30,671 nucleotides of DNA from a virus. Below, in pieces: positions 9,149 to 17,430 of the stretch (the stretch's first letter is position 1; every line of letters begins with the position of its first letter). The position numbers were made by a program, and so were the translations under genes. The notes below the pieces were generated by a model. That model did no database searches, had not been told where the DNA came from, and saw only the letters and a program-made list of their open reading frames with translations. The stretch spans positions 1 to 30,671 of the IMG/VR virus record IMGVR_UViG_3300032213_001035. One strand, given 5' to 3'.

Positions 9149-9310
9149 TTATTTCTTGGCTTTCTTTTTTATAGGACCATTTACTTGTTCCCATGCCATT
9201 TTAACGATGTCTTTACGTAAATAGGCGAATGTTTCGTAACACGTTGTTAACGTATTTTGTGCTAAATAATCGGCATTGAACGTTGTGTTACCTATTTTAA
9301 CGCAATTCAT
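9149..9310 (-). CDS. Small protein after major tail protein, 53 aa
   Basis: Short open frame reading MNCVKIGNTTFNADYLAQNT at its start and ending in the basic tail PIKKKAKK. Its ATG at 9310 overlaps the TAA of the upstream gene (TAATG), a common arrangement for coupled translation, and it ends about 30 nt before a strong terminator. Composition is ordinary for this genome. The position directly after the tail-tube candidate suggests a small tail or assembly protein. No family is recognised. The tight start/stop overlap and the terminator behind it are the main reasons to accept it. Confidence 0.65.
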   Translation of the reverse strand: MNCVKIGNTTFNADYLAQNTLTTCYETFAYLRKDIVKMAWEQVNGPIKKKAKK

Positions 9311-10212
9311 TACAATTCTAAATAAGAATATTCACCATCGTAACCATCTTTTGCAACGGATAATGTCAAAGAATCACCGGTTGTTTGTGATGTGTACTGA
9401 ATGAAATAAGTTCCCGCCGGGCTTTCTGTTATTGCCGTAATGGTAACCGCTAATGACGTTGTATTATTAAACAATGCCCAATCAGAAACCAATGTTGCAC
9501 CTTGATAAATGATCGGATTTAACGCCGTTCCATAATCAAATTTTGCATCAAAAGTAATCGATCCCGTTTGAACTAAAATGTTTGAAAAATTAACATCAAT
9601 TAAGCCTGTTAAATCGTTGAAATTTACATTCGCTTCTGTTGGTGTAATCATGTACATTGTTCCTTCATCAAATAAACGCTCAAAATCGAATGCAACCATG
9701 ATTTTTGAAGTTGTTGAATCCGTTGCGAACATATATTTTGGGTCAAACGATGGATTATCAACCGGGATCGGATAAAGACCCGTTCCAACTTTAGAACCGA
9801 TTAAATTTCCGTTGACGTCAACGATGTAAACCCCAAAATCCACGCATCTATTATTCTGTAATTTAGATAATAAAGTTGGTGAAGAATCTTCCGCCCACAA
9901 TTCACCGGAAAATGATCTTTTTCCCTGGCGTAAAAATACCATACGACCGGAATTTGCTTCCTCAAATTGTGAATCAGCTTTCGGTAATTCTACATTTTCG
10001 AATATTGGCGTTGGAAACCAACGTTTTGAAGCATCCACTTCATTGATTAAATCGGACCATGTTGGCAATGGTGATGTCAAATCAATGAAATTAAGCGTTC
10101 CATCATTGGCCACTAATGGCACCATGATTAATTTACTTGTAACCGATTGGATCGGTAAACAATTTGGGCGCCCCGTATTGGATAAACCCGCATTACAATT
10201 GCATCCTAACAT
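9310..10212 (-). CDS. Major tail protein candidate, 300 aa
   Basis: Begins MLGCNCNAGLSNTGRPNCLP, a Cys-rich N-terminus I associate with structural proteins of Bacteroidota siphophages at this map position. Residues 25-200 are beta-rich with the motif RWFPTPIFENVELP. Residues about 205-300 (VNFNDLTGLIDVNFSNIL onward) look like one added Ig-like or beta-sandwich domain, as many tail-tube proteins carry at the C-terminus. It lies between connector genes and the chaperone/tape-measure genes, where tail-tube proteins belong. The ATG at 10212 is 13 nt after the upstream stop. A minor structural role cannot be excluded. The four N-terminal cysteines (three within the first 18 residues, positions 4, 6 and 18) are a notable feature of the start. 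Confidence 0.6.
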   Translation of the reverse strand: MLGCNCNAGLSNTGRPNCLPIQSVTSKLIMVPLVANDGTLNFIDLTSPLPTWSDLINEVDASKRWFPTPIFENVELPKADSQFEEANSGRMVFLRQGKRSFSGELWAEDSSPTLLSKLQNNRCVDFGVYIVDVNGNLIGSKVGTGLYPIPVDNPSFDPKYMFATDSTTSKIMVAFDFERLFDEGTMYMITPTEANVNFNDLTGLIDVNFSNILVQTGSITFDAKFDYGTALNPIIYQGATLVSDWALFNNTTSLAVTITAITESPAGTYFIQYTSQTTGDSLTLSVAKDGYDGEYSYLEL

Positions 10213-10225
10213 AATTTTTTATTTT

Positions 10226-10909
10226 TTAACATTTACAATTTTGTTTATATTTTTTTAAAGTGATGCGTAATTCAACCCCACTTAAATTTGCGTCTAATAT
10301 ATTTTTAAACATACCGTTTTGTTGTTCAACACCGAATCGGCTGAATGTGATCACTTCATAATTATCTATGGTCTCGAATGATCTGTTCGATTCTATGACA
10401 TTAATAAAAGCTTTTGCCAATTGTTCCATTGGATAAACAACATTATCTCGGTGATCTTGAACATAAAATTGGGTTACATTTGTCTCATCTAAAAAAAACA
10501 ACCTTAAATCGCTTTCAAAATCACAAACGGATTCACGCCCGAACTTTTGATAACGGATCAATTCAACTAACCAAGCTAATGGTGTTTTACTCATCACTGA
10601 ATTATTTGCTTTGGTCCATTCCATATTAGCGGCTAATTTAGTTCCTGTTTGCCAAAATGGTGATGGTAAATAAATGATTCCTTCTAAATCGTTTGTGTGG
10701 CCTATTGGTTCGGCTTTAATCCATTCATTCGGCTCAATGTCAGTGATCACATAAATATTATCGTTAGCATCAATTAATTTTTTACCGATCCTGGCCCATT
10801 TAGTTGAACAAAAAAACGTTTTATTTTCTAATTGGTCAAATGTGCCAATAATAGTGTTATCGATCGATAGCACTAAATTATTTACGATATTTGAAATTTC
10901 GTCGATCAT
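10226..10909 (-). CDS. Head-closure / head-tail joining candidate, 227 aa
   Basis: I recognise no named family. The N-terminal half is mixed alpha/beta (ITDIEPNEWIKAEP, YLPSPFWQTGTKLAAN) and the C-terminal half has helices and strands ending in a Lys/Cys-rich tail (KKYKQNCKC). An ATG at 10909 forms an ATGA overlap with the upstream connector gene; a TTG two codons earlier is less likely. Placement between a connector and the tail-tube candidate fits head-closure or tail-terminator proteins. The role is inferred from gene order only. Confidence 0.5.
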   Translation of the reverse strand: MIDEISNIVNNLVLSIDNTIIGTFDQLENKTFFCSTKWARIGKKLIDANDNIYVITDIEPNEWIKAEPIGHTNDLEGIIYLPSPFWQTGTKLAANMEWTKANNSVMSKTPLAWLVELIRYQKFGRESVCDFESDLRLFFLDETNVTQFYVQDHRDNVVYPMEQLAKAFINVIESNRSFETIDNYEVITFSRFGVEQQNGMFKNILDANLSGVELRITLKKYKQNCKC

Positions 10910-11919
10910 AACCAATAAACCATGTTTTTACGTATGCCATTAAATTTACTAAAATCGCCTTTACCCACTTTTACAGCTTTAGCCGTGCCTAATGTTCCTG
11001 TGTTCGGATGGGTATTACTTGCCAATGTGAAAACATCATTAACAGAATAACCAGAACCGGCTGCATAAATACCAATTGATTGTATTTCACCGTTGCCCAA
11101 TGGCGCCGTAACCGTTATTGTTTGGTCATTATTTCCGCCATCAATTGTTAAAATATCGCCGATTGAATAACCGGAACCAGGTTCGATAATTTCAATATTA
11201 GTTGGAACCCCGGATGGCGTTGTAAATACGCGAACCGTTGCACCGCCTATTCCAAACAATGGATAAATATTGCCATTAGTGTAACCAGATCCAACTGAAC
11301 TTGGCGTGAATACGCGTATTCCATTTATTCCATAGGATGTAAACTCAATAACGCCGCCTGTTCCGGTACCTTGTGTTAAATTGGATAACCAATAATAACC
11401 ATCATAACCGTTGCCATCTGTCAGTAATGCGATATTTAGTAATTGGCCTATTGGCGCGTTGTAATTAGTTATGATATAATATTGAATGGATCGATAAGTA
11501 CGAATTGCTTCGTTATATCGCGTGTAAATCATTGAATAAAGCGTTGTTGCCGTTGTCGAATTTTCATTGGATGGGATCACCATTCCATTTGGCGTTGTTT
11601 GGTTAGTGGTGTCTTTTAAATATTCAAAATAAATAAAACCTTTCAACATCTGTTTGATCCCTTCGCTAATCAGTATTTGATTAGGTGAAACAACGTTCGT
11701 ATCTATTTCGAACGGGTTATAAATGACCAAAAAATTTGGTGATTCTGGGACGTTAAACGGGTCTAAATCTGAAATAAATTCATTATATAATGTGGCCCCA
11801 AATAACTCGATTAGATACCTTTTTTCATAAATATCTATATAGTTTTGTAACTTGGATTGATCATATAAACCCGAATGTATTTCGTATTTACCCGTAAAAT
11901 CAGTGATGTTGATTATCAT
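10906..11919 (-). CDS. Head-tail connector (DUF6712-like) with inserted GSGY repeats, 337 aa
   Basis: Residues 1-150 are helical and resemble the Bacteroidota phage connector family that follows the capsid gene (start MIINITDFTGKYEI; IDIYEKRYLIELFGATLYN; GFIYFEYLKD; YTRYNEAIRTYRSIQYYI). The short C-terminal piece FNGIRKNMVYWL looks like the normal end of that family. Between them, about residues 155-320, sits a Gly/Thr/Asn-rich beta region with GSGY motifs at 210, 248 and 288 and a weaker NGYDG copy near 170, spaced about 40 residues apart. It therefore appears to be a connector carrying an inserted repeat domain, perhaps displayed at the neck. The family name is from memory; the repeats are directly visible. 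Confidence 0.6.
   Translation of the reverse strand: MIINITDFTGKYEIHSGLYDQSKLQNYIDIYEKRYLIELFGATLYNEFISDLDPFNVPESPNFLVIYNPFEIDTNVVSPNQILISEGIKQMLKGFIYFEYLKDTTNQTTPNGMVIPSNENSTTATTLYSMIYTRYNEAIRTYRSIQYYIITNYNAPIGQLLNIALLTDGNGYDGYYWLSNLTQGTGTGGVIEFTSYGINGIRVFTPSSVGSGYTNGNIYPLFGIGGATVRVFTTPSGVPTNIEIIEPGSGYSIGDILTIDGGNNDQTITVTAPLGNGEIQSIGIYAAGSGYSVNDVFTLASNTHPNTGTLGTAKAVKVGKGDFSKFNGIRKNMVYWL
11005..11427 (-). repeat. Coding repeats: about 40-residue GSGY units
   Basis: Within the connector gene, GSGYTNGNIYP, GSGYSIGDILT and GSGYSVNDVFT recur with spacings of 38 and 40 residues, each followed by a Gly/Thr-rich strand segment. A degenerate first copy (DGNGYDG) lies 42 residues earlier. Repeats of the form GxGYxxGDxxT are familiar from beta-structured phage virion proteins. 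Protein-level repeats are clear while the DNA has diverged, so this is an old duplication. Confidence 0.8.
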
Positions 11920-11923
11920 TTTT

Positions 11924-12226
11924 TCAGTTTATTAATTTACCAAACCCACGTTTTAAAAACAATTTTAGCCGTTCGCCGGTGATCCTGTAAACATGACCTT
12001 TAATTAAATGCTTTGATGTTCCATTTGATTCGAAATTGTAAATATCTTTATCGTTTATATCGATATCGATATTTAACCCCTGGTCATTTTTCACTAAAGT
12101 AGCATCTAAAATTGGCGTGTCTAAATCCACTTTTAAACCGTTTTCATCGCGCTTTATTTCTATATCAATGTTTTTAGTATCGATCGAAATATTTACCGGC
12201 TTTTTGGTTCGTTTTTTCTTTTCCAT
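11924..12226 (-). CDS. Small head protein of unknown role, 100 aa
   Basis: Residues 1-10 are very basic (MEKKKRTKKP) and the next 60 residues alternate acidic and hydrophobic residues (ISIDTKNIDIEI, GLNIDIDINDKDIYN), suggesting beta hairpins. The last 25 residues are basic (YRITGERLKLFLKRGFGK). It sits between the major capsid and connector genes, where decoration or small head proteins are found. I choose the ATG at 12226; a TTG three codons upstream is also open. The stop lies 4 nt from the next ATG. No family is recognised. Confidence 0.55.
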   Translation of the reverse strand: MEKKKRTKKPVNISIDTKNIDIEIKRDENGLKVDLDTPILDATLVKNDQGLNIDIDINDKDIYNFESNGTSKHLIKGHVYRITGERLKLFLKRGFGKLIN

Positions 12227-12244
12227 ATTAGACAAAATTTAAAT

Positions 12245-12262
12245 GGGGCGGATTAACGCCCC
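12245..12262 (-). terminator. GC-rich hairpin after the major capsid gene
   Basis: Perfect 6-bp stem GGGGCG/CGCCCC with a six-base loop, in otherwise AT-rich DNA, 6 nt after the capsid stop. The downstream minus-strand sequence is ATTTAAATTTT, not a clean T tract, so it may be a partial terminator or an RNA-stabilising 3' hairpin that raises capsid message relative to the next genes. Confidence 0.55.
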
Positions 12263-12268
12263 GCTTAA

Positions 12269-13471
12269 TTAATCGTTGATCGCTGCGATATCTGTTGCAA
12301 TATTACCGGTAACGAATGCGTTAACATCGTTAGCCTTTACATAATGCACCAAACGTGCTTCAGCAATGATTGATAACATATTTCTTTGGAAATCGTCGTT
12401 GTTATATCCAACTTGCATGTTCACACCTTCGCGAACTCTTACGTTTGATTTACTGAAATCACCAACTAAATATTCACCCGCTGCAATGTTCGAAGTAACA
12501 ACAACAGGCAAATTAGCAACGTATGAAAGCCCGTTTGCATCCATCAAAAACATTGGGAAAGTATATTCACCGGTTGTCGTTTTAGTCAATTGCATTGCGG
12601 CAACATCCATTGGGTTCAATACCACGTGTGTTGGCTCGAAGTTAGCCGCTTGAATTTGTGCAATCGCAATACGGATGACATCAGATAAATTCGCATTCAC
12701 AACGGTACCGGCAAATGAACCCGGCGCGAAATTTTGCGCGATTGATAATAGACCGTTCAATGAAGAACCGCCCGCACCATTTAATAACGCATCTTCAATT
12801 GCTTGTTCTACTGATTCCATTAAATCGGTGTTTATTTCCGATTGGATAAACGCTAAATCGCTTAACATTTCTTTTGAAACGCGAATCATTGCAGCAACCT
12901 TTTTAACCTCTTCGGATACCTCAAGATAATTTGGTTTAACAACCTCTTTTAATTCACCTTCTGGTGTCCACGTTGAAACCGTTTCCGTTGTTTGTGCAAC
13001 GTAGGTAACATATTTTGATGTTGTTGTTCCCGCGTTTACGATGTTACGAATTTTTATAACCGGTCTTTTAACGCGGTTAACACCCGGCTCCAATACGCTC
13101 AATGCAACGTTGCCGGAATAATTTTCAACAATTGTTGTTTCTTGTAATGCCTTAACATCCAAGTCAAATGTTTGCCCTTTTTGAACCGCTTCAACAATTT
13201 GTGCGTGCTTTTCAGCAAACGCGCTTGTCATTGCCTCGGCTAAATTTTTTGGCGCTGATTTTGGCAATGCTTTTTCGTTTATTGCTTCCAATTTACCTTC
13301 CATTTTAGCGATCGCCTTAATCATTTCATCGCTTTTAGTTTCCAATGACTTGAAGCCATCCAATTGTGTTTTAAGATCATCCATTTCGCTTTTAGTCGCA
13401 GCGGATGATAATTTTTCTGTAACCAGGTTGTTTATCTTCTCAACCACTTGTTCGGGAGTTAAATTTTCCAT
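12269..13471 (-). CDS. Major capsid protein, HK97 fold, 400 aa
   Basis: Residues 1-105 form a charged coiled-coil segment (KSEMDDLKTQLDGF, KMEGKLEAINEK), the typical delta/scaffold domain removed by the prohead protease. From about residue 115 the HK97-like core follows: VLEPGVNRVKRPVIKI, the strand pair YVAQTTETVSTWTPEGELKE (E-loop region), VAAMIRVSKEMLSD, the acidic helix ESVEQAIEDALLNGAG, and a C-terminal domain with VREGVNMQVGYNNDDFQRN. Length and order are normal for the family. It lies directly after the protease gene, separated by 12 nt. This forms the icosahedral shell. No Shine-Dalgarno is visible; the leader is A-rich. Confidence 0.95.
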   Translation of the reverse strand: MENLTPEQVVEKINNLVTEKLSSAATKSEMDDLKTQLDGFKSLETKSDEMIKAIAKMEGKLEAINEKALPKSAPKNLAEAMTSAFAEKHAQIVEAVQKGQTFDLDVKALQETTIVENYSGNVALSVLEPGVNRVKRPVIKIRNIVNAGTTTSKYVTYVAQTTETVSTWTPEGELKEVVKPNYLEVSEEVKKVAAMIRVSKEMLSDLAFIQSEINTDLMESVEQAIEDALLNGAGGSSLNGLLSIAQNFAPGSFAGTVVNANLSDVIRIAIAQIQAANFEPTHVVLNPMDVAAMQLTKTTTGEYTFPMFLMDANGLSYVANLPVVVTSNIAAGEYLVGDFSKSNVRVREGVNMQVGYNNDDFQRNMLSIIAEARLVHYVKANDVNAFVTGNIATDIAAIND

Positions 13472-13483
13472 GTGTTTTGTTTT

Positions 13484-14236
13484 TTACTTTAAATTATTTA
13501 TTACATCTGACCAATTAAACGACTCAACTACCGGCTTGTCCTCTGGCGAATGCTTTATGATTTGCGGTTCGCTTTTGGCAAGTGTTACTAATTGTGCGTT
13601 TAAAAATTTTAATTTCATTTCCATTTCGAAGAGCCTTTCATCTGATCCCTTACCATTACTTAACGCTTTAATCACCACGTCAATTTCATTTGATAATTTT
13701 TGTACGTGATCAATTTTATTTTGGCCTTTCATGACATCTACAACATTTGTAAATTCATTAGCGCCAAATGTAACCGCGGAACCCTCAAACAACATTAATT
13801 CCGTTATATTCCAATAACCGCCAGCCGGTTGCGTAGGGTCTTCGATCCATTTCATTTTGTCTGAAATATATTTGAAGCCAATAGAATGTTCTCTAATGAT
13901 GCCATCCGCGTAATCATTCCAAGCGTCTTCACCAATCCTGGAATGTCCTAATTGGCCTATTGCGAATAATCCTTTTTCATCTTCCTGTAAATCAAGAAAT
14001 TTACCTATTGGTTTTTCCCAATCATGCCATCGAAGGAATGCAATTTGCCTATTGGATCCGCTCATTGGACCGCGTTCTTGGATTGATTTAGTGAATGCGC
14101 CCCGGCGGATAATGTCATTATCAGAATCGATTATATCAAATCGTGACAAATAAACAGCTACTTGTTTTTTTTCGCTGTCCATATCTTTAATTTCGAATCC
14201 GCTTTTGACGTCGTAAATGCTTTGTTCTTTTTTCAT
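13484..14236 (-). CDS. HK97-family prohead protease, 250 aa
   Basis: Has the hallmarks of the S78/U35 capsid maturation protease: the beta-rich start QVAVYLSRFDIIDSDNDIIR, the GAF motif, the catalytic-histidine segment FLRWHDWEKPIGKF (His71) and the catalytic-serine segment EHSIGFKYI (Ser118), then the ITELMLFEGSAVTFGANE strand. It cleaves the capsid delta domain during head maturation. Residues 165-250 are a variable, charged tail. The ATG at 14236 overlaps the portal stop by 4 nt (ATGA), so it is translationally coupled to portal, as in most HK97-type modules. All expected elements are present. Confidence 0.93.
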   Translation of the reverse strand: MKKEQSIYDVKSGFEIKDMDSEKKQVAVYLSRFDIIDSDNDIIRRGAFTKSIQERGPMSGSNRQIAFLRWHDWEKPIGKFLDLQEDEKGLFAIGQLGHSRIGEDAWNDYADGIIREHSIGFKYISDKMKWIEDPTQPAGGYWNITELMLFEGSAVTFGANEFTNVVDVMKGQNKIDHVQKLSNEIDVVIKALSNGKGSDERLFEMEMKLKFLNAQLVTLAKSEPQIIKHSPEDKPVVESFNWSDVINNLK

Positions 14237-15663
14237 ATAGTTGTTTGCGTTGGTTCCTGTGTGATCATTGAGGAAGCTATATTTTCAGCATAACCGTAAT
14301 AATTCACTAATGTGTTGATGGCCGTTTGTCTGGTCATTTGACCGGTTGAAACCGCCGTATTTAGATTAATAATGCCATCTAAACCGCCTACCGTTCCACG
14401 TAATTGTGTTTGCGCTTGTTGTAATCCGGCTGCCATCGATTCGGTCCGATCTATTTTTTCTAACGTTATGCCAAATTCATCCGCGTATTGTTGTTGGCTA
14501 ATAACACCATCGCGTAACATCACGGAATACGCTTCTACTTTCGTTTTTTCGGCTGTTGCTTTGCTTTGTTCATCATCCTGTAATACCGGCAAATGTGAAA
14601 AATCCGCTTTTAAATAATAACCCTCATCCGCCAATTTCATTTGCTGCATAATTGTATTATACATTTCTTGGGTTTCTGGAATGATCGTATCGGTATAAAC
14701 CATTCGAATTGAATCCCTCACATTGCTAAATGTTGATCCTTTATCGTTTGAAAATAGGTTATAATTTAAACCGTATGCGTCAATAATGGCAAGTTTATCC
14801 GCGGTTAATTCTTCAAATAACATCAAATCCCGTGTTGGATATGACATTGGAGTCCAATTAACCTGGCTTTCAGTGATCATCAATTCATCTTTTGAACGGT
14901 TATACCAATCCTGTTGGATCGATTTTTTTTCTGCCGGTGTCATTGGAATAACCCCGCCCATGTCGGAATTCTGTGCGCTCAATATACCAATTGCGCCGAT
15001 ATTCTCTAATAATACATTACGCTTATGATAACTTGCTTTGATGTTAGATAGTGGATATTTTAACGCATCTAATCGGCTTGTAGGTTTAACGATACTCATT
15101 CCATCCGCTGTTGTCAAATAAATGACGTCTTCAATGGATAATGTTTCGTATTTATCGCCATCGTATTTGAAACGGAACCCATTTATTAACCCGTCAACAT
15201 CCATTTGTTTTAACGTGGCCCCGCTTAAATCTATGCGCATTTTACCGCTTGGTAAGGTGATCATTAAATTACGAACGTTCATTGATCTGACCGGCGCATA
15301 AGCGAACGCATTAGAATAAAGCGCATCATTAACGGATAATGAATAAACAACATCACCCCAACTTTGCATGGGATTCGGTTTTTTAATTAGATCGTTGAAC
15401 CAATGATTTTCTACAACGTTTCCATCCGCATCGTAAAGAACCGGAATGTTTGAACTCATCATTGATGCGCGTTTATCGATCACCGCCCGCAATTCTGGGA
15501 TGGATAAAAACCATTCCCACGCGTTATTGGTGTCAATCCAAACAGGTGTTTTAACGCCCCAAAGTTGTGTTTGCCAGGGCATTATACGTTGCATTTGGTT
15601 AATATATCTGTTTTGATATTCTGAATCGATACCAAAAAAAGCTTGCCAGAAATTTAAATCCAT
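14233..15663 (-). CDS. Portal protein (HK97-type), 476 aa
   Basis: Typical portal features: the N-terminal segment with TPVWIDTNNAWEWF, the core helix IPELRAVIDKRASMMSSNIP, the stretch NHWFNDLIKKPNPMQSWGD, then the wing/stem regions ending with FSNVRDSIRMVYTDTIIPET and a Gln/Thr-rich C-terminal tail. Portals form the dodecameric ring through which DNA is packaged and to which connectors attach. Length is normal for the HK97-like family. The gene lies between large terminase and prohead protease, the standard order. The ATG at 15663 is 27 nt after the terminase stop. Confidence 0.93.
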   Translation of the reverse strand: MDLNFWQAFFGIDSEYQNRYINQMQRIMPWQTQLWGVKTPVWIDTNNAWEWFLSIPELRAVIDKRASMMSSNIPVLYDADGNVVENHWFNDLIKKPNPMQSWGDVVYSLSVNDALYSNAFAYAPVRSMNVRNLMITLPSGKMRIDLSGATLKQMDVDGLINGFRFKYDGDKYETLSIEDVIYLTTADGMSIVKPTSRLDALKYPLSNIKASYHKRNVLLENIGAIGILSAQNSDMGGVIPMTPAEKKSIQQDWYNRSKDELMITESQVNWTPMSYPTRDLMLFEELTADKLAIIDAYGLNYNLFSNDKGSTFSNVRDSIRMVYTDTIIPETQEMYNTIMQQMKLADEGYYLKADFSHLPVLQDDEQSKATAEKTKVEAYSVMLRDGVISQQQYADEFGITLEKIDRTESMAAGLQQAQTQLRGTVGGLDGIINLNTAVSTGQMTRQTAINTLVNYYGYAENIASSMITQEPTQTTI

Positions 15664-15685
15664 TTCATATTGATTAGATTTTCAT

Positions 15686-15693
15686 CAAAGTTA
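15686..15693 (-). promoter_or_regulatory. Possible -7 box TAACTTTG before portal
   Basis: Minus-strand TAACTTTG matches TAnnTTTG and lies 22 nt before the portal ATG, overlapping the last codon of the large terminase. The region upstream has no clear TTG at the proper distance. It may give extra transcription of the head genes, or may be a chance match in AT-rich sequence. Confidence 0.35.
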
Positions 15694-17046
15694 TGATAAA
15701 TTTTTAAACATTGATTGAATAAATATTGATAATCCAGCTAAACAATCTGGCGCATCATCATTTTTATTTTTACCTTCTTTGCTAAAAGATATCACATTTT
15801 GCAGAAATAATTGGCTTTGCTGATCATCTTTTTTAAGGAATTTAAATCTGTTCATGATCCATGCGGATTGCATGATTATTCGCGTGATCTTATTTTGTGT
15901 ATTATGAACCTGTAAAATTCTGGTTTTCGTCATCGTTTGTAAATGCCGGCTGAACATGGCCCCCATTGCATTGGATTCGACACGGCAATAATTCACGTTC
16001 CATTTGTTTAATAATTCAGCTGCTAATGGAATGCTTATATCGGTATTATCACGCGTAAAAAGATAATCTACAATGTAAATTTGACCCTGGATTATTTGAG
16101 CAATTGCAAGCGCTGTATAATCATTACCTTGATCCGAAACATCAATGTAACCAATGGCGCCATCGATCCCGCGTTTATGCGCATCCATTAATTCAGCATA
16201 ATCAACATAATGCAATTCATTAAATAAACGTCCTTTTACATCAACGGGTTGTTGCATGTATTCCGCCGCCCATATTTCCGGCGCTGTTCTTTTTTGCTTC
16301 TCTAAATATTCCGTGGTTGTCATAACGGTTTCACAAAATGATTGGCCCCGTTCATCCAATGCCGGAATGATTATTGACTTATCATAAATTGATTGATCTA
16401 TATTTCGACCGATAATATCATTCAATGACCAACGCGTTCCAATATCTATGCGGGCGCATCCCGTTTCGAATCTGGAATCATGCGTTGATTCTTTCCATTG
16501 GATTATTCGATCGTTCACGGTGTCACTTAATGCGTCTTCTATTCCGCGGTAAAGATCATCAGTTATTGCCACATTAGAGGCCCCGAACCCAATGATTGTT
16601 CCGCCAACACCCGCACCGAAATAACCAACTTGTTTGCTGCTATTAGTATTCCATCCTTGCAAATTGGCCTTATCTTCTGAAAGTTTGACATCTGGAAAAA
16701 TGTGATGAAATTTATCGCTTTTAACAATGGCGCGAACATCGTAACTAAATTTTAAATATAGTGATGCCGTACATGTGTTACGCATTATTGATTTATCCGG
16801 GTTTTTGCCAATGGTCCATGCGCAAAATAATGACGTTATGTAACTTTTTCCGGCCCTTGGCGGCATGGAAACGCTCAAAGAATTTATTTTTTTTTCCTCA
16901 ATTTCTTGAAAGGCATGCGCAATTTCTTCCAGGAATGGACGTTCACGAAAGAAAACAGAATCATAATAACAACAAAAAGTCCAAAATTCTCTTCGCGATA
17001 GTTCCGCGAGAAGCATTTGTTTAACCGCTGTTTTTTTATCATTCAT
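15691..17046 (-). CDS. terL: Terminase large subunit, 451 aa
   Basis: ATPase domain: Walker A MPPRAGKSY (61-69), Walker B AITDD (160-164) with catalytic acidic residues, and the coupling-type segment IDIGTRWSLND. RNase H-like nuclease domain from about residue 295: first Asp in GYIDVSDQGNDYTA (D302), Glu in CRVESNAMGAMF (E357) and final Asp in NDDAPDCLAGL (D434). This motor cuts concatemeric DNA and pumps it through the portal. All catalytic residues are in place and the length is normal. It overlaps the small-subunit gene by 8 nt, starting at ATG 17046. Confidence 0.95.
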   Translation of the reverse strand: MNDKKTAVKQMLLAELSRREFWTFCCYYDSVFFRERPFLEEIAHAFQEIEEKKINSLSVSMPPRAGKSYITSLFCAWTIGKNPDKSIMRNTCTASLYLKFSYDVRAIVKSDKFHHIFPDVKLSEDKANLQGWNTNSSKQVGYFGAGVGGTIIGFGASNVAITDDLYRGIEDALSDTVNDRIIQWKESTHDSRFETGCARIDIGTRWSLNDIIGRNIDQSIYDKSIIIPALDERGQSFCETVMTTTEYLEKQKRTAPEIWAAEYMQQPVDVKGRLFNELHYVDYAELMDAHKRGIDGAIGYIDVSDQGNDYTALAIAQIIQGQIYIVDYLFTRDNTDISIPLAAELLNKWNVNYCRVESNAMGAMFSRHLQTMTKTRILQVHNTQNKITRIIMQSAWIMNRFKFLKKDDQQSQLFLQNVISFSKEGKNKNDDAPDCLAGLSIFIQSMFKNLS

Positions 17047-17425
17047 CCGATCTTAATAATTCTTTAATTTCTTCAGTGGTGAAATTACTTAAATCTGGCG
17101 TCACGTGATGTTGTTTTGTTTCCATAAATGTTGTTGACAATCGGCGCCTTTCATCATCGTTTACGATCAGCTTCATTAATGCCATCTGTAACGTGGCGTT
17201 CTCGCTTTTATACCATTTATTACGCAAAGATACTTTGACGTTCATTCTATTTATGTGCAATTTATCATTTAGTTCGTTAAAATCGTTAGAATCAACAGGA
17301 AAATGATCGTAAAAGCAAGGTTTCGAACAAGGCAAATAGGTTATGACATCTTCGATAAAAAACAACTTATGTTTATCGATCGATTCTATTGCCATTTCTT
17401 TTAGTTTTTTCGTATTGTATGCCAT
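17039..17425 (-). CDS. terS: Terminase small subunit, 128 aa
   Basis: Contains FFIEDVITYLPCSKPCFYDHFP (central part of an HTH-like DNA-binding region) followed by KVSLRNKWYKSENATLQMAL, both characteristic of small terminases in Bacteroidota siphophages. The short C-terminal tail TPDLSNFTTEEIKELL is the likely large-subunit contact. It recognises phage DNA and recruits the large subunit. The gene ends 8 nt inside terL and begins 5 nt after the methyltransferase stop, so all share one transcript. Confidence 0.85.
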   Translation of the reverse strand: MAYNTKKLKEMAIESIDKHKLFFIEDVITYLPCSKPCFYDHFPVDSNDFNELNDKLHINRMNVKVSLRNKWYKSENATLQMALMKLIVNDDERRRLSTTFMETKQHHVTPDLSNFTTEEIKELLRSDE

Positions 17426-17430
17426 GATTT

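Noticed and set aside
13350-13709. Plus-strand open frame of 119 codons across the capsid/protease junction
   Set aside because: It is opposite two certain genes and spans their boundary; no start context or family match.
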